A DNA stretch of 64,000 nucleotides from Chloracidobacterium sp. (GCA_016712045.1 JADJRV010000018.1:1-64000), one strand, 5' to 3'. Counted from the first letter of the stretch, positions 1 to 10,788 are shown. Numbers and translations: made by a program. The notes: generated by a model from the sequence alone, not told the origin.

Positions 1-1194
1 ACTGTTACAACGCCTTTGCAGACATTTGCGATCATTATCACGGCCGAGCCGCACTTTATGGTCACGCGGCCGAGTCAGCAGATAATGATGGAAAATCTTT
101 ATCCTACAACGACTACCGGCAAACGTATCGGGACGATACCCTCGGTAACGTATTTCGGCAATTCGAGCGACTATTTTCGCGACCCGCGTACGCCGGAAAT
201 AGCAGAAACTGATTATGCCAAAACGCCGCCGGCGATCTTGCAAGCGAGACAGGCGGTCGCCCTCGCCAAGTATGCGGGTGCAGATCGGGATGCAACCGTC
301 GAGCTTGCCGAGGCGACGACGCTGCTGCAAAACGCGATAAACGCGTTCGATGCAAAGCGTGACTCTGATACCGTCGATATCGCCGCCCGCCGATCCATCA
401 GCGCCGCGGTCAAGGCAGAATCCTTAGCCATACAGCGCAAAGAGGCCCGCGAAAAACGTAACGAAAAGATCCGCACGGATTCGGAGATCCGCAGCGCCGA
501 AAATCGTTTTACAGAAGCACAGGATCAGATCACCGACCTTAAATCGGAACTCGCTCGCGAGACTCGAAACCGCGAACTTGCCGAACGTGATGCGATGAAT
601 TATTCAAATCAGGTCAAAGACCTTCGAGATGAGAATGGCCGCCTTCGAGAGGAACTCGGGCGAATCCGTGTCGAGGCCGAAAATGCAAACGCTAAGCTTG
701 CGGCCGCCGAAAAGGAAAAACAGGCGATCGAGCAGCAGCGTCAAAGTGAATCGAAAGCCGCAAGGATAAAGGCCGCTGAGGGCGAGCTTATCGCGTCGCT
801 CAAAACCTATGGCAGTGTGTCAAAAAATGAGCGGGGTATCGTGTTGACCCTGCCTGAGACACTTTGGACGGGAACCCGGTCAAGCACATTTGTCCCACAA
901 GCTGACGGCAAACTCACATCGCTGGCTGAGATCCTCAGTAGCAACCCAGACTACCGGATAGCGGTCGAATCGCACACCGATAACGCGGGCGACCCGTCGA
1001 TGGTACAGTCGATGACCGACAAAAGGTCGTATCTTGTTGCAGATAAGTTTGCGTCTCTGGGAATTGCCGAGGGCCGCATCGTCGCAAAAGGTTATGGAGC
1101 AAGTTCGCCGCTCTTTCCAAATACGACAGCCGCAAACCGGGCAAAAAACCGCCGTTTGGTGGTGGTGCTAAGCCTAGTTCCGACGGATCGCTGA
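1..1194 (+). CDS. OmpA-family envelope protein with coiled coil, 5' partial
   Basis: The reading frame is open from base 1, so the true N-terminus (probably a signal peptide) lies upstream; the first possible start inside the window is TTG at 16. Residues about 60-130 (counted from 16) are a helical repeat-like region resembling DUF4398. About 140-250 is a charged coiled coil. About 270-392 is an OmpA C-terminal peptidoglycan-binding domain, shown by ESHTDNAGD, GYGASSPLFPN and AANRAKNRRLVVVL. By family knowledge this domain clamps meso-diaminopimelate in the cell wall, so an outer-membrane or periplasmic anchor is inferred. OmpA domain confident; function of the N-terminal part unknown. Confidence 0.85.
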   Translation, partial: TVTTPLQTFAIIITAEPHFMVTRPSQQIMMENLYPTTTTGKRIGTIPSVTYFGNSSDYFRDPRTPEIAETDYAKTPPAILQARQAVALAKYAGADRDATVELAEATTLLQNAINAFDAKRDSDTVDIAARRSISAAVKAESLAIQRKEAREKRNEKIRTDSEIRSAENRFTEAQDQITDLKSELARETRNRELAERDAMNYSNQVKDLRDENGRLREELGRIRVEAENANAKLAAAEKEKQAIEQQRQSESKAARIKAAEGELIASLKTYGSVSKNERGIVLTLPETLWTGTRSSTFVPQADGKLTSLAEILSSNPDYRIAVESHTDNAGDPSMVQSMTDKRSYLVADKFASLGIAEGRIVAKGYGASSPLFPNTTAANRAKNRRLVVVLSLVPTDR

Positions 1195-1443
1195 CCTAGC
1201 AAAATAACTTTCGTGGATCTCAAAATATACTAAACCCCGTGATTGAGAAAGATCAGGTACGGGGCCTAGTAGTATTTCCGCACGTTTTGTGCTAACATTC
1301 CCCCAAATTCACTTATTCGAAATAGAAACAGTGCTGATAAATAGCTGTTTCTAATAAAAACCTTAATTGGTAGCGTAGAGACCGAACCTTGGCTGAAAGA
1401 TGCCAGAAAACTCTAATTTTTTTAGTGGAGCGTAAAAATCATC

Positions 1444-4400
1444 ATGAAAAAATCTCTTGGGTCATTTGTTGCTTTGAATCGTAGAATGTTTCTTTTATTT
1501 GGCGTCGTTTTGTGCCTTGCCGGGTTTGGAATTGCGGCGTGGCAGATCAATGCGGCCGAAAATGACGGAGCTAAAAAGAACGCGGAACAAACAGCGAATT
1601 CGGGTCAGCCGACAGCAACACCGGCATCAACCAAACCTGCTACCCGCGTCGAAGGCATCTTTCGCGGTGTGATCACCCCCACCAAGTCGGATACGTCAAT
1701 ACCACTTCGCGATATGAAACCGATCTTGGGCAATAAAACCCCAAAGCGCCCTAATGAAGAAAGGGATATTATTCCTCGTACACCCGAAATACCCAAAGAG
1801 TTGTGGAAAAATGATCCAGTGGTCCAGTCATTTCTTGGCGATCGTGAGATACCTAATCCAATAGTGTCGTTTGATGGTTCACCTACCAGCACCGCCGGGT
1901 TTGCTCCACCGGACCCGAATGGTGACGTTGGACCTAATCATGTCGTTACGATGTGGAATTCACAGTTTCAGATCTTTACCAAAACGGGTACATCAGTTTT
2001 TGGGCCGGCTAATATCAACACCCTATTTTCCGGGTTCGGCGGCGCTTGCCAGACTGAGAACGCGGGTGACCCTGTCGTCCTTTACGATCAGCTTGCCGAC
2101 CGTTGGTTTCTCATGCAGTTCACGGCTGCGGCTGCACCGTATTTCGTCTGTGTAGCTATCTCAACGACGTCTGATCCTACGGGAACATATACACGTTATG
2201 CCATCCAAACAGGAACGTCGAATTTTCCGGATTACCCCAAAGCGGGTGTGTGGTCGGATGCGTATTACATCAGTACGCGTGAATTTCCTGATGCGGGCGG
2301 ATTTGCAGGCGTTGGAGCCTATGCGATCAACCGTACACAGGCATTGGCTGGTAACCCTGCGGCGCAAGTTCTTTCTTTTTTGGCTCCACCCACTCCGGAT
2401 GAATCGGTTGGCGACGGTTTGTTGCCGGCGGACCTCGATGGCACAACCCCACCGCCACCCGGAAGTCCAAATTATTTTGTTGGGACCCAAGACACAAATG
2501 GACCGTACACATCACCAAGTGACGCTATTAATATATGGAAATTTACGGCTAATTTTGCAGTTCCCGCCAGCTCATCTTTTGTGCTGACCAATACCGTTCC
2601 CGTCGGAGCATTTAATTCTATCCTTGCTCGCTGCGGGGGAACTCGAGCTTGTATCCCACAACTGGGTACAACACACCAGATCGACCACCTAGGATATAGA
2701 CAGCGCCCGCTTTTCCGGCTTGCTTATCGTAATTTTGGTACTCACGAATCGCTTGTTACAAACCAATCGGTGTCGGGTGGTACCGGCCCCGGAGGTGAGG
2801 TTTCAGGTATCCGCTGGTGGGAGATCCGAAGCCCAAACAGTAGTCCGGTCATTTTCCAAGAGGGCACTTTCTCGCCGGGCGTAACCGACGGTATACACCG
2901 TTGGATGGGGGCCATCGCTATGGATGGCAGCGGTAACATGGGTATGGGTTACAGTGCATCAAGCCCGACAATGAACCCGAGTATTTTCTACACGGGTCGA
3001 CTGGTAAATGATCCGCTGGGAACCATGCCGCAAGGCGAAGCATCGATCATGAACGGCACTGGTTCGGCCACCTCTCTCAATCGTTGGGGTGACTACACCA
3101 GTATGTCCATCGACCCGACCGATGACTGTACATTTTGGCATGTTAATGAATACTATCCGGTCACAAGCGGCACTGGGTGGCGCCTGCGTGTGGGTAGCTT
3201 CAAATTCCCAACTTGCGGCGTCCCAACCGGCACCTTATCAGGCACAGTCACTAATTGTGCGACATCCGCCCCGATCAGTGGAGCTAATGTTACATTGACA
3301 CCCGGTGGTTATGTAGGCGGTTCAATTGGATCGGGTGCTTATACCGTTACCGCTCCGGGCGGAAATTACACCGCGACTGCTACTAAAGCAGGTTGGACAT
3401 CCGGAGCGGGAGCTACGGGGCCTGTGACCATCACGAATGGCGCCAATACTGTAGCAAACTATTGCTTAGTGCCAGCCGCGGTATTAGATCCGACCACGAC
3501 ACCATCGGTTCCGACTGGTAACGGATTTATTGAGCCGAATGAATGTAATTCGATAAATCTGCCGGTCACGAATAGCGGCACCGGCACGGCGACTGCGGTG
3601 AGCGCGGTTCTCTCGACGACAACGCCAAATGTGACGATCACACAGCCAAACTCGGCCTATCCAGACATCGCGGCCGGCGGTACTCAGACGAACACGACCC
3701 CGTTCCAGATATCAACAAATGGCTCGGTCGCGTGCTTTACAAGTATCAGCCTGACCTTAACCGTTAACTTTACAGGCGGAACCTCTCCGCAGGTCATTAA
3801 TTTCAGCGTGCCGGTTGGTCAGGCTGCAAATCCAAACTATACATTTACACCGTCAACGGGCAATACGATCCCGGGCGTTCCGGCGAATGGGGTATTGGTG
3901 ACAGGGACCCAGGCCGATGACGCGGTGGTGAATATTACCGCACCATTCGCTTTCACCGTTTATGGAACGACCAATGTAGCCAGTGGTGCAACGCTCCGCG
4001 TCAATACGAACGGAAATATGCAGATCACGAGTGCGACGGGTTCCTCGCGAGAGGCAAATACCGCGCTGCCGAGTCCTGGCAGTACGGGATTTGGAACCGG
4101 TTCATTTGACCTTTCGACACCCGTCCTGATGCCGTATTGGGACGATTTGATAATGACCACGGCACGGTCGCCGCTCCTAGGCGTTTACCAACAAACCGTT
4201 GGCGTCGCACCGAATCGTCAGTGGGTCGTAGAATGGCGAGCCCAACACTGGAATGGCGGCACGGCTGAGGCGGGAATTTCGACAAATTTCGCCATCGTGT
4301 TTAATGAAGGGTCGGACAACTTCTCTTACTATTATGCGTCGACGGGAGCCGGTACTCATACTGGCGGAGCTGAGTCGACAATCGGTGTCCAAGCGGCGAC

Positions 4401-4776
4401 AACCGGAACGTTGTTTACGGAGTTTTCGTTCAACGCGGCGTCCGTTACACAAGGCACGCGGCTGGCGGCTGCTCGCGTCGCAGGTGCGTGTGCTCCGGGT
4501 ACGGGTGGTTGTGCGACGGCTGCGGGCGTCGAGGTGTCGGGCAGGGTTCTTACATCGGCAGGTGGCCGTGGGCTTCGTGGTGCTGTTGTCACCCTCAGAG
4601 ATGAGAGCGGCAACGAGATCAATACGATGACAGGTGCAATGGGTAATTTCCGCTTTGCCGACGTTGAGCCCGGACACACCTATGTCGTGACTATTCGCAA
4701 TCGTCGTTTCCAGTTCGCACCGCAAGTGTTGACCATAAACGACAGCATAACGGATCTTGTCTTTACTCCTGAATAG
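1444..4776 (+). CDS. large secreted protein with C-terminal carboxypeptidase-regulatory-like domain
   Basis: 1110 aa. An N-terminal signal or anchor (hydrophobic FLLFGVVLCLAGFGIAAW, about residues 16-35) is followed by a Pro/Thr-rich linker and a beta-rich region (about 120-590) with many short Gly/Asn motifs and paired Cys. A carboxypeptidase-regulatory-like beta-sandwich (TLSGTVTNCATSAPISGANV, about 600) comes next, then further beta domains. The last 80 residues (VEVSGRVL to VFTPE) closely match the C-terminus of the fungalysin next door, so both probably share an attachment or export domain. No catalytic motif is visible and I do not assign an enzymatic role. ATG start with a weak GGAG-like site upstream; a strong terminator follows. 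Confidence 0.8.
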   Translation: MKKSLGSFVALNRRMFLLFGVVLCLAGFGIAAWQINAAENDGAKKNAEQTANSGQPTATPASTKPATRVEGIFRGVITPTKSDTSIPLRDMKPILGNKTPKRPNEERDIIPRTPEIPKELWKNDPVVQSFLGDREIPNPIVSFDGSPTSTAGFAPPDPNGDVGPNHVVTMWNSQFQIFTKTGTSVFGPANINTLFSGFGGACQTENAGDPVVLYDQLADRWFLMQFTAAAAPYFVCVAISTTSDPTGTYTRYAIQTGTSNFPDYPKAGVWSDAYYISTREFPDAGGFAGVGAYAINRTQALAGNPAAQVLSFLAPPTPDESVGDGLLPADLDGTTPPPPGSPNYFVGTQDTNGPYTSPSDAINIWKFTANFAVPASSSFVLTNTVPVGAFNSILARCGGTRACIPQLGTTHQIDHLGYRQRPLFRLAYRNFGTHESLVTNQSVSGGTGPGGEVSGIRWWEIRSPNSSPVIFQEGTFSPGVTDGIHRWMGAIAMDGSGNMGMGYSASSPTMNPSIFYTGRLVNDPLGTMPQGEASIMNGTGSATSLNRWGDYTSMSIDPTDDCTFWHVNEYYPVTSGTGWRLRVGSFKFPTCGVPTGTLSGTVTNCATSAPISGANVTLTPGGYVGGSIGSGAYTVTAPGGNYTATATKAGWTSGAGATGPVTITNGANTVANYCLVPAAVLDPTTTPSVPTGNGFIEPNECNSINLPVTNSGTGTATAVSAVLSTTTPNVTITQPNSAYPDIAAGGTQTNTTPFQISTNGSVACFTSISLTLTVNFTGGTSPQVINFSVPVGQAANPNYTFTPSTGNTIPGVPANGVLVTGTQADDAVVNITAPFAFTVYGTTNVASGATLRVNTNGNMQITSATGSSREANTALPSPGSTGFGTGSFDLSTPVLMPYWDDLIMTTARSPLLGVYQQTVGVAPNRQWVVEWRAQHWNGGTAEAGISTNFAIVFNEGSDNFSYYYASTGAGTHTGGAESTIGVQAATTGTLFTEFSFNAASVTQGTRLAAARVAGACAPGTGGCATAAGVEVSGRVLTSAGGRGLRGAVVTLRDESGNEINTMTGAMGNFRFADVEPGHTYVVTIRNRRFQFAPQVLTINDSITDLVFTPE

Positions 4777-4803
4777 GGAAGTTGAGATAAGCATTAACAC
4801 TGG

Positions 4804-4831
4804 AAAGGCGGCCGCAAGGCCGCCTTTTTTT
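4804..4831 (+). terminator. rho-independent terminator
   Basis: A perfect 10-bp stem (4804-4813 with 4818-4827) closes a GCAA tetraloop and is followed by a T run to 4831. It lies 28 bp after the stop of the secreted-protein gene. Confidence 0.92.
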
Positions 4832-4907
4832 GCGCAACTGCAGCGGCAAAACCGTATAGATGATCGCATCTACTATTTATTACCGTTCCATAACAAACCA
4901 CTTTTCA

Positions 4908-4936
4908 TTGACAGCAGATAGTCCACGGATTATACT
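4908..4936 (+). promoter_or_regulatory. sigma70-type promoter for the fungalysin gene
   Basis: TTGACA at 4908-4913, 17 bp, TATACT at 4931-4936, preceded by T (TTATACT). Transcription would start near 4943 and give a leader of about 245 nt. That leader holds a small hairpin (TCGGGT/ACCCGA, 5125-5140) and a GGAGG site near 5176. Nothing else is recognised in the 356-bp gap 4832-5187. Confidence 0.75.
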
Positions 4937-5187
4937 TTGGCAACTTGTTTCTTTATCAGTTAATTATTTGAGAACGCGCGGGCCACAGGAAGTCCCTCGG
5001 TCAGTGAAGTCTATTCTTGTTGTAAAATACGGCAAAAATGACCTCCTAAATGGATAGTCCCGAACCTATTTTCGGTATCCGGCAAATATTTTCGTGTAAA
5101 AGACTCAACGTATGGTTTTAGTTGTCGGGTTCTGACCCGAATTATCAAGGCAGGGAAGGCGGCCTATTTCAATCGGAGGGTTAGTAG

Positions 5188-8100
5188 ATGTATAAGAGAA
5201 CGGGTTTGGAAAATCGTTGGAGCATATTATTATGCTTGGTCGTTTTAGCTATCGTCACGGCACTCATTGCCGGGCCGCGGTTTTGGCCGCAAACGGCAGG
5301 GTCGAAACAAAAAGGTTTATTTCAGCGCGGTAGCAGCGTTGAAGAAGGTATCCCGCAGGACTTTGATATTCGGATCGAAAAAAGCGAAGAGCTCCTGCAA
5401 ACCGTCTCAACGTATCGTAGTGCCAATCAAAAGGACGCGGTCGCAGTTGCTGATATCCGTGACGAGTTTGTACGCGGTGAGCAACTACTAAAACAGAAAT
5501 TTCCAAACGCTAAGGTCGAATACAACACGGACATTAGAATACCTGAGGTCATAAGCCCTGATGTTCAAAAAAGGACGATCCAATGGCTTACGGGCCGCAA
5601 TAAGTCCGCCAACAGGCCGGATATCCTTCGTGGTTTTATCAAGCAGTACAGCAGTTTGGTTGGTATGGACGCGGGACAGATCGATTCGCTAGATGTTACA
5701 GCTGATTATACGAATCCGGATGGAAATCTATCGTTCGTCCATCTTGAGCAGAAAATTAATGGCGTACCCGTCTTTCGCGGCGAGGTAAAAGCTGGTTTCA
5801 CGGCACGAGGTGAAATGATCCGCGTGATCAATAACCCTAGCTCCCGGAATGGATTACACAAAGGTCCCGACCGAGTTTGGTGACCCTTCAACCGCGGTCC
5901 GATTTGCGGCTGCTCACATTAAACATCAATTAGGAACAGATCAGTTTGCCCCCAACGAAAAGACCTCAACGGATCTTAAGGCGATTTTTGGATCTGGTGA
6001 CTGGGCAACAACGGCCGAAAAAATGTACTTTCCGTTAGAGCCGGGCGTTGCTGTTCCCGCATGGCGCGTCTTGATTTGGAAGAATCCCGCGTCTTACGTG
6101 ATCGTCGATGCGAATACCGGCACCATACTCTGGCATATAAACATCACGGATGATCAAAGCCAACAGGCTACGTATCAGGTGTATAACAGTGCAACTTCTT
6201 ATTTCCTTGCGGCAGATAGTCCGGCTCCGTTATCCCCCGGCCCGACCGGGCCGATCACCACACAAGCGGCTCTTGGAACCAGAACCAACGTTACCTTGAT
6301 CGGTAACGAAGCTCCTAACACTTTTAACAACAACGGTTGGATCACCGATGGAGCTAACATCACGGATGGAAACAGCGTCGAAGCGGGCGTCGATCGCACC
6401 ACTCCGGATGGCGTTGATGCGACAGTTACTGGCGTGAGCCGCACATTTAGTTCGACTTGGAACCCCGCACCGGGAAGCCCTCCTCCGGGAGATGATCCGT
6501 TGACCACTGAGGCCCAGCGCGGTGCGGTCATTCAAATGTTTTATGTGATGAACCGTTATCACGATGTGATGTATCGACTAGGCTTTACCGAAGCTGCTCG
6601 AAATTTCCAAACCACCAACTTTACGGGTCAGGGAACAGGAAACGACCGCGTCTCGGCCGAGGGTCAGGACAATACGGTTGGTAGTTCATGTCCGTCTCAG
6701 CCGTGTACAAATAACGCAAACTTTTCGACACCTGCAGACGGTGGCCGCGGCAAGATGCAAATGTACGTCTGGAGCGGCCCTACACCTGACTATGACGGAA
6801 CGGCAGATGCTGAGGTGATCATTCATGAGCACACGCATGGCTTGTCTAATCGACTTCATGGCAACGCATCAGGGTTGTCAACCAACATGTCCCGCGGAAT
6901 GGGCGAAGGCTGGGGCGATTTCTACGGGTACGGCTTGCTTGCCGAGCCGACTGATCCGATCAACGGCGTTTATACCACGGGTGGATACGCAACCTTTAAT
7001 TTAGGCGGAATGCAGAGCAACTACTATCACGGCATTCGTCGATTCCCGAGGGCTCCGATAACATTTACCGGCGGGCCAAATAACCTGCCGCATAATCCGT
7101 TTACTTTCAAACATGTTAATTCAAACTGCGATACAACCCTCGGAACGACGTCAACTGCGGTGAGCAGTGCGTTTCCGCGAAATCCGGTGATCTCGACATC
7201 TTCAGCTTCGCAGGCATGTGATCAGGTGCATAACCTAGGCGAGGTCTGGAGCAGCGCTTTGTGGGAAGTCCGAAACCGAATGGTCACGCGTCTCGGCTTT
7301 GATGCCGGCACGACCCGTGTTCTGCAGGTTGTAACGGACGGTATGAAACTGGCTCCTGTCGGTCCGACTTTCCTTCAAGAACGTGACGCGATCATCGCGG
7401 CCGCGGCGGCTTTGACACTTGCTCCGAGTTTGTCCGCAGATGTGTCGGATGTTCGCGAAGGATTCCGCGTTCGCGGAATGGGCTTTAGTGCCAGTATCCA
7501 GAACGCCGGAACAGGAGCGAATAATACTGTTGTTACTGAAGCCTTTGACAATGCAAATGTGCAGCACGTCACACCGTTCTCAGTCAGTGATACGACAGGA
7601 AATAATAACGGCTTCCCGGAACCAGGCGAAAACGTTTTGTTGAGCGTTCCGGTAACAAATGCCACAGGTGCGACGGTCACAAATGTTCAAGTGAATATTA
7701 ATGGCGGGCCAAATGCTAATTACGGTACGATCAATGACGGTCAAACTGTTACACAGCAGATCCCGTTTGCGATACCCGGAGCGGCACTATGCGGCAGCAC
7801 CCAAAATGTGACTATAAACGTCAGCAGTGCAATTGGTGCTCAAGTGCCGGTGCAACGAAGTTTTGCTCTTGGCAATCCTTCGGGTATCGTCGAAAACTTT
7901 GACGGTGTTGCTCCGCCTGCGTTTCCTGCAGGTTGGACGACGACTCAAGACACCGGCACGGCCATCGTATGGGCGAGCACGGCGACCGGGCCTAGTTCGG
8001 CACCAAACTCAATGTTTGCCAATGACCCGACGACCGTAAATATGTCGTCACTGGTTAGCCCTGTTGTGCCGATCACATCGTCCGCTGCCCAATTGAAATT

Positions 8101-8722
8101 TAAAAACAAGTACATTACTGAGGCCAGCACGACCTCGGCGACTGTCGGATTTGACGGCATGGTGCTTGAAATGAAAATTGGTGCGGGAGCGTTTCAGGAT
8201 ATCCTCACCGCTGGCGGTTCGTTTGTTAGCGGTGGCTATGACCGTACGATCTCGGGTACATTCTCGAGCCCGATCGCAAATCGTCAAGCCTGGTCGGGAA
8301 CCTCTGTAGGTGGCTATATTGACACCGTTGTTAACCTGCCGGCAGCGGCGAATGGACAAAGTGTCCAATTCAGGTGGCGAATGGCCTCCGACTCGTCTGT
8401 GGCTTCGACAGGTGTGAACGTTGATGACGTTCAGATCATCAGTAGTTTCACATGTGCACCTACTGCCGCCGATGTCGAGGTTTCAGGGCGTGTCCTTGCT
8501 ACCGTTGATGGCCGTGGGCTTCGTGGTGCTCGTGTAGTGCTGCGGGATGAGAGTGGCAATGAGACCTACGCCTTTACCGGAGCTTATGGTACATTCCGGT
8601 TCCCGGCGGTAGAGACTGGCCACACTTACATACTGAGCGTCATGTCACGTCGATTCCAGTATGCACCGCAGGTGCTGGCGATCAATGACAATGTTACGGA
8701 TCTGGTCTTTAGCCCGCAATAG
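5188..8722 (+). CDS. M36 fungalysin-like secreted metallopeptidase (frameshifted in this sequence)
   Basis: Two frames make one protein of about 1180 aa. The first 220 residues carry a signal anchor and the FTP/propeptide region. At the CCC run 5835-5837 one extra C moves the frame; with it removed the text reads on as INNLAPGMDY, as expected for the family. The catalytic part has HEHTH (zinc ligands and catalytic Glu, codons near 6825-6839) and the downstream GMGEGWGDF that supplies the third zinc ligand. Then follow a beta-sandwich linker, a region like cleaved-adhesin / choice-of-anchor J (about 7880-8450), and the same 80-aa C-terminal domain as the preceding gene. Secreted protein degradation is inferred. 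The indel is probably a sequencing error. Confidence 0.88.
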
Positions 8723-8751
8723 GGCTAAGACACAGGTCTTGGTAAAACTAC

Positions 8752-8780
8752 AAAGGCGGCTTTTCGGAGCCGCCTTTTTT
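8752..8780 (+). terminator. rho-independent terminator
   Basis: Stem 8752-8761 with 8768-8777, loop TTTCGG, then T's to 8780. It separates the fungalysin gene from the convergent ABC ATPase gene, whose stop codon touches the T tract. Confidence 0.88.
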
Positions 8781-9751
8781 TAGTCTTTGAGGATGAGTAT
8801 TCGGTGCGGAGGCAGCCCGAGCATACATTCGTCGCCGGGTTGTAGGGCAGGGACCTTTAATACGCAGGTCGTGATCGCCAGGCCGTCAGCGTCAAATTCA
8901 ACGATGGAAGTTGCACCTCTGAAATTGACTGACTTGACCGTAGCTCGGAGCAAATTGTCCTCTGGCCGTGATACGCCGATCGTCATCGAGACCGATTCGG
9001 GCCGGATGGCGAGCGTCATATTTTGATTGATCGGGCCTAGGCGTTTTTTGTCAGGACGATGAGCGAATATGCGGTGCTCGCCGTCGATAGTGTGAAATTC
9101 CGGCAGATCATCGTCAGACGAAGACAGCCGTCTCGCGACAAACAGATTATTCTCGCCGGTCATACGTGCGGCCTCGATCGTTGCGGGGTTGTCATAAATA
9201 TCCTGCGGCGTGCCGGATTGCATTATCTCGCCGCGTGAGAGGAACGCTACCTCGTCCGTCAGACTCAGGATCTGGTGAAAATCGCTCGTCGCAAAGATCA
9301 CGACACGGTTTCGCTGTTTTGCGGCTTTACGGATCGCGGCAAAGGCCGCGTCTCGCAAAGCCGGGTCCATCTGCGAAAAAGGATCGTCCAGTAACAGAAC
9401 GCGTCCGGCGTTCGCGATCGCCTCCTCAAATTTATCAAACTGCCCCTCGCCGCTCGATATGCCGCCCGCAAAATAGCCAAATAGTTGTTTGAAACCTTTC
9501 GCATCGCTGCCGTCGTGAAAGGTGACGTTGCGTTCTTTTGCCTTGACGACGGTAATGTCGTTGCCATCAAGCGAAATTTTGCCGCCGTTATGTTTGACGC
9601 CGCCGGCGATTACCTTGAGCAGGGAAGACTTGCCTGAGCCAGATGCTCCAAAAAGGCCAATGACGCTGCCGCCTTCGACCTCGAACGACACGTCTTTCAG
9701 TGCCCAACCGTTACCATAGCGTTTTGATATTTTATCGACTGCCAGCGTCAT
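8780..9751 (-). CDS. divergent ABC transporter ATP-binding protein with TOBE-like C-terminus
   Basis: 323 aa. Walker A is intact (GASGSGKSS) and Walker B reads RVLLLDDPFS, so the catalytic Glu of the usual LLLDEP is Asp. The helical subdomain is shortened: about 50 residues separate the beta strand that normally carries the Q-loop from Walker B, against about 80 in PotA/FbpC-type proteins. The signature LSGGQ is degenerate (SSGEGQ), and the H-loop His is replaced (ATSDFHQ). The C-terminal 100 residues look like the TOBE domain of the spermidine/iron/molybdate ATPases (TLAIRPESV). No permease or binding-protein gene is adjacent. ABC ATPase ancestry is certain; present activity is doubtful. Confidence 0.8.
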   Translation of the reverse strand: MTLAVDKISKRYGNGWALKDVSFEVEGGSVIGLFGASGSGKSSLLKVIAGGVKHNGGKISLDGNDITVVKAKERNVTFHDGSDAKGFKQLFGYFAGGISSGEGQFDKFEEAIANAGRVLLLDDPFSQMDPALRDAAFAAIRKAAKQRNRVVIFATSDFHQILSLTDEVAFLSRGEIMQSGTPQDIYDNPATIEAARMTGENNLFVARRLSSSDDDLPEFHTIDGEHRIFAHRPDKKRLGPINQNMTLAIRPESVSMTIGVSRPEDNLLRATVKSVNFRGATSIVEFDADGLAITTCVLKVPALQPGDECMLGLPPHRILILKD

Positions 9752-9845
9752 AATATTAGCGAAAATGAAACTTATCCGGGCGGTTTTCGTGCAAAGAAAA
9801 GTATGCTGTTGTCATCATATCAATGCAAGTATAAACTCGACGAAG

Positions 9846-10112
9846 ATGACAGACGGCAAGAAAACTATCAAGCGAAAGCTGCTCCACGCAGGCGGCTGGC
9901 AAGTAGCAAAACGCGTCGCCAAGATGGTCCCCTTTGGCGGAACGGTAGTCGCCGTCGTACTTGTCGGCAGCGACATTAAAAATAAGGGTGTTGGTAAAGG
10001 CCTGCTAAATTCGGGCATCGACGCGATACCTTTCGTCGGACTGGCAAAAAACGTGGTCGAGCTCGTCAGGGGCGATTTTATCCCGGACAAAGCGAAAAAG
10101 GTGAAAGTATGA
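9846..10112 (+). CDS. small glycine-rich hydrophobic protein
   Basis: 88 aa from the ATG at 9846; an upstream in-frame start at 9765 would add a non-conserved-looking Cys/His stretch. The N-terminus is very basic (KKTIKRKLL), followed by a hydrophobic Gly/Val segment (GGTVVAVVLVG) and a second amphipathic segment (GIDAIPFVGLAKNVVEL), ending in KAKKVKV. This suggests one or two membrane-associated helices. The stop overlaps the start of the next gene (ATGATG/TGA), so the two are probably co-translated. No family recognised. Confidence 0.55.
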   Translation: MTDGKKTIKRKLLHAGGWQVAKRVAKMVPFGGTVVAVVLVGSDIKNKGVGKGLLNSGIDAIPFVGLAKNVVELVRGDFIPDKAKKVKV

Positions 10113-10788
10113 TGAGAGATATTATTAAGGGAACGCTCATGTCGGCGGTGTTATTGGCGGCGTGTATTTTGCACGTTAGTGCTCAGACGCCCAAAAAGAC
10201 GCCAAAACCCATGGCGACGCCTCCGATCCTGAGCGGAGCCGAGATCATCAGCCGCGCAGATGACCTTACGGAGTTTGAAACCGTAAAACCTACACCCCTC
10301 AAAACGCCCAGCAATACCAATACCAACGCCGCCAATATCAAAGAACTGAACGAACGCCTCAAAAAGCTTGAGGGAAACCAGTCGAGCACGTACGACGAGA
10401 AACAAAAGCGGATGCTGCTCAATCTCGATATCCTAACGCGTGCCGAGCAGCGGAGTGATAGTCTCCGCAAGCAACTTTTCGAGATGATCGAAAAGAGAAC
10501 ACCGTCAAATCGCGCATCGATCAGATAAATAACGAAATTCGCCCGGAGATGATCGAAAGGACATTGCAGCTCTCGGGATCGATGAAACCCGAAGAGATCC
10601 GCGAAAATCGCCGCAAAAGCATCGCGGCCGAGCGATCCAATCTCGAATCTTTGTTGACCGAGATCGTCAACAACAAGGCGACGGTCTCCGTCACCCTGCA
10701 AAAATCAGACCAACTCGTCGAAAAGCTCCGCCTCAAACTCGAAAAAGATATCGACGACGCCCTGACCGATCCACCGATAGACAATTAG
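10109..10788 (+). CDS. periplasmic coiled-coil protein (frameshifted)
   Basis: Signal peptide (MSAVLLAACILHVSAQ), then a Pro/Thr linker with TPKKTPKP and Asn-Thr repeats, then a helical region rich in Glu/Lys/Arg. The first frame stops at 10528, but the helix continues one frame over: at the A run 10491-10494 adding one A gives ...FEMIEKENTVKSRIDQ and runs to 10788, total about 226 aa. The Cys before HVSAQ could make it a lipoprotein, but the lipobox is poor. Function unknown; translationally coupled to the small protein upstream. Confidence 0.65.

Noticed and set aside
4177..4869. 230-codon minus-strand frame
   Set aside because: Shadow of the secreted-protein gene; it also crosses the terminator hairpin.
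4860..5057. 65-codon + frame in the gap before the fungalysin gene
   Set aside because: Spans the promoter, has no ribosome site and no protein-like pattern.
6199..6531. Overlapping minus-strand frames inside the fungalysin gene
   Set aside because: Anti-sense shadows of a conserved protein; no independent signal.
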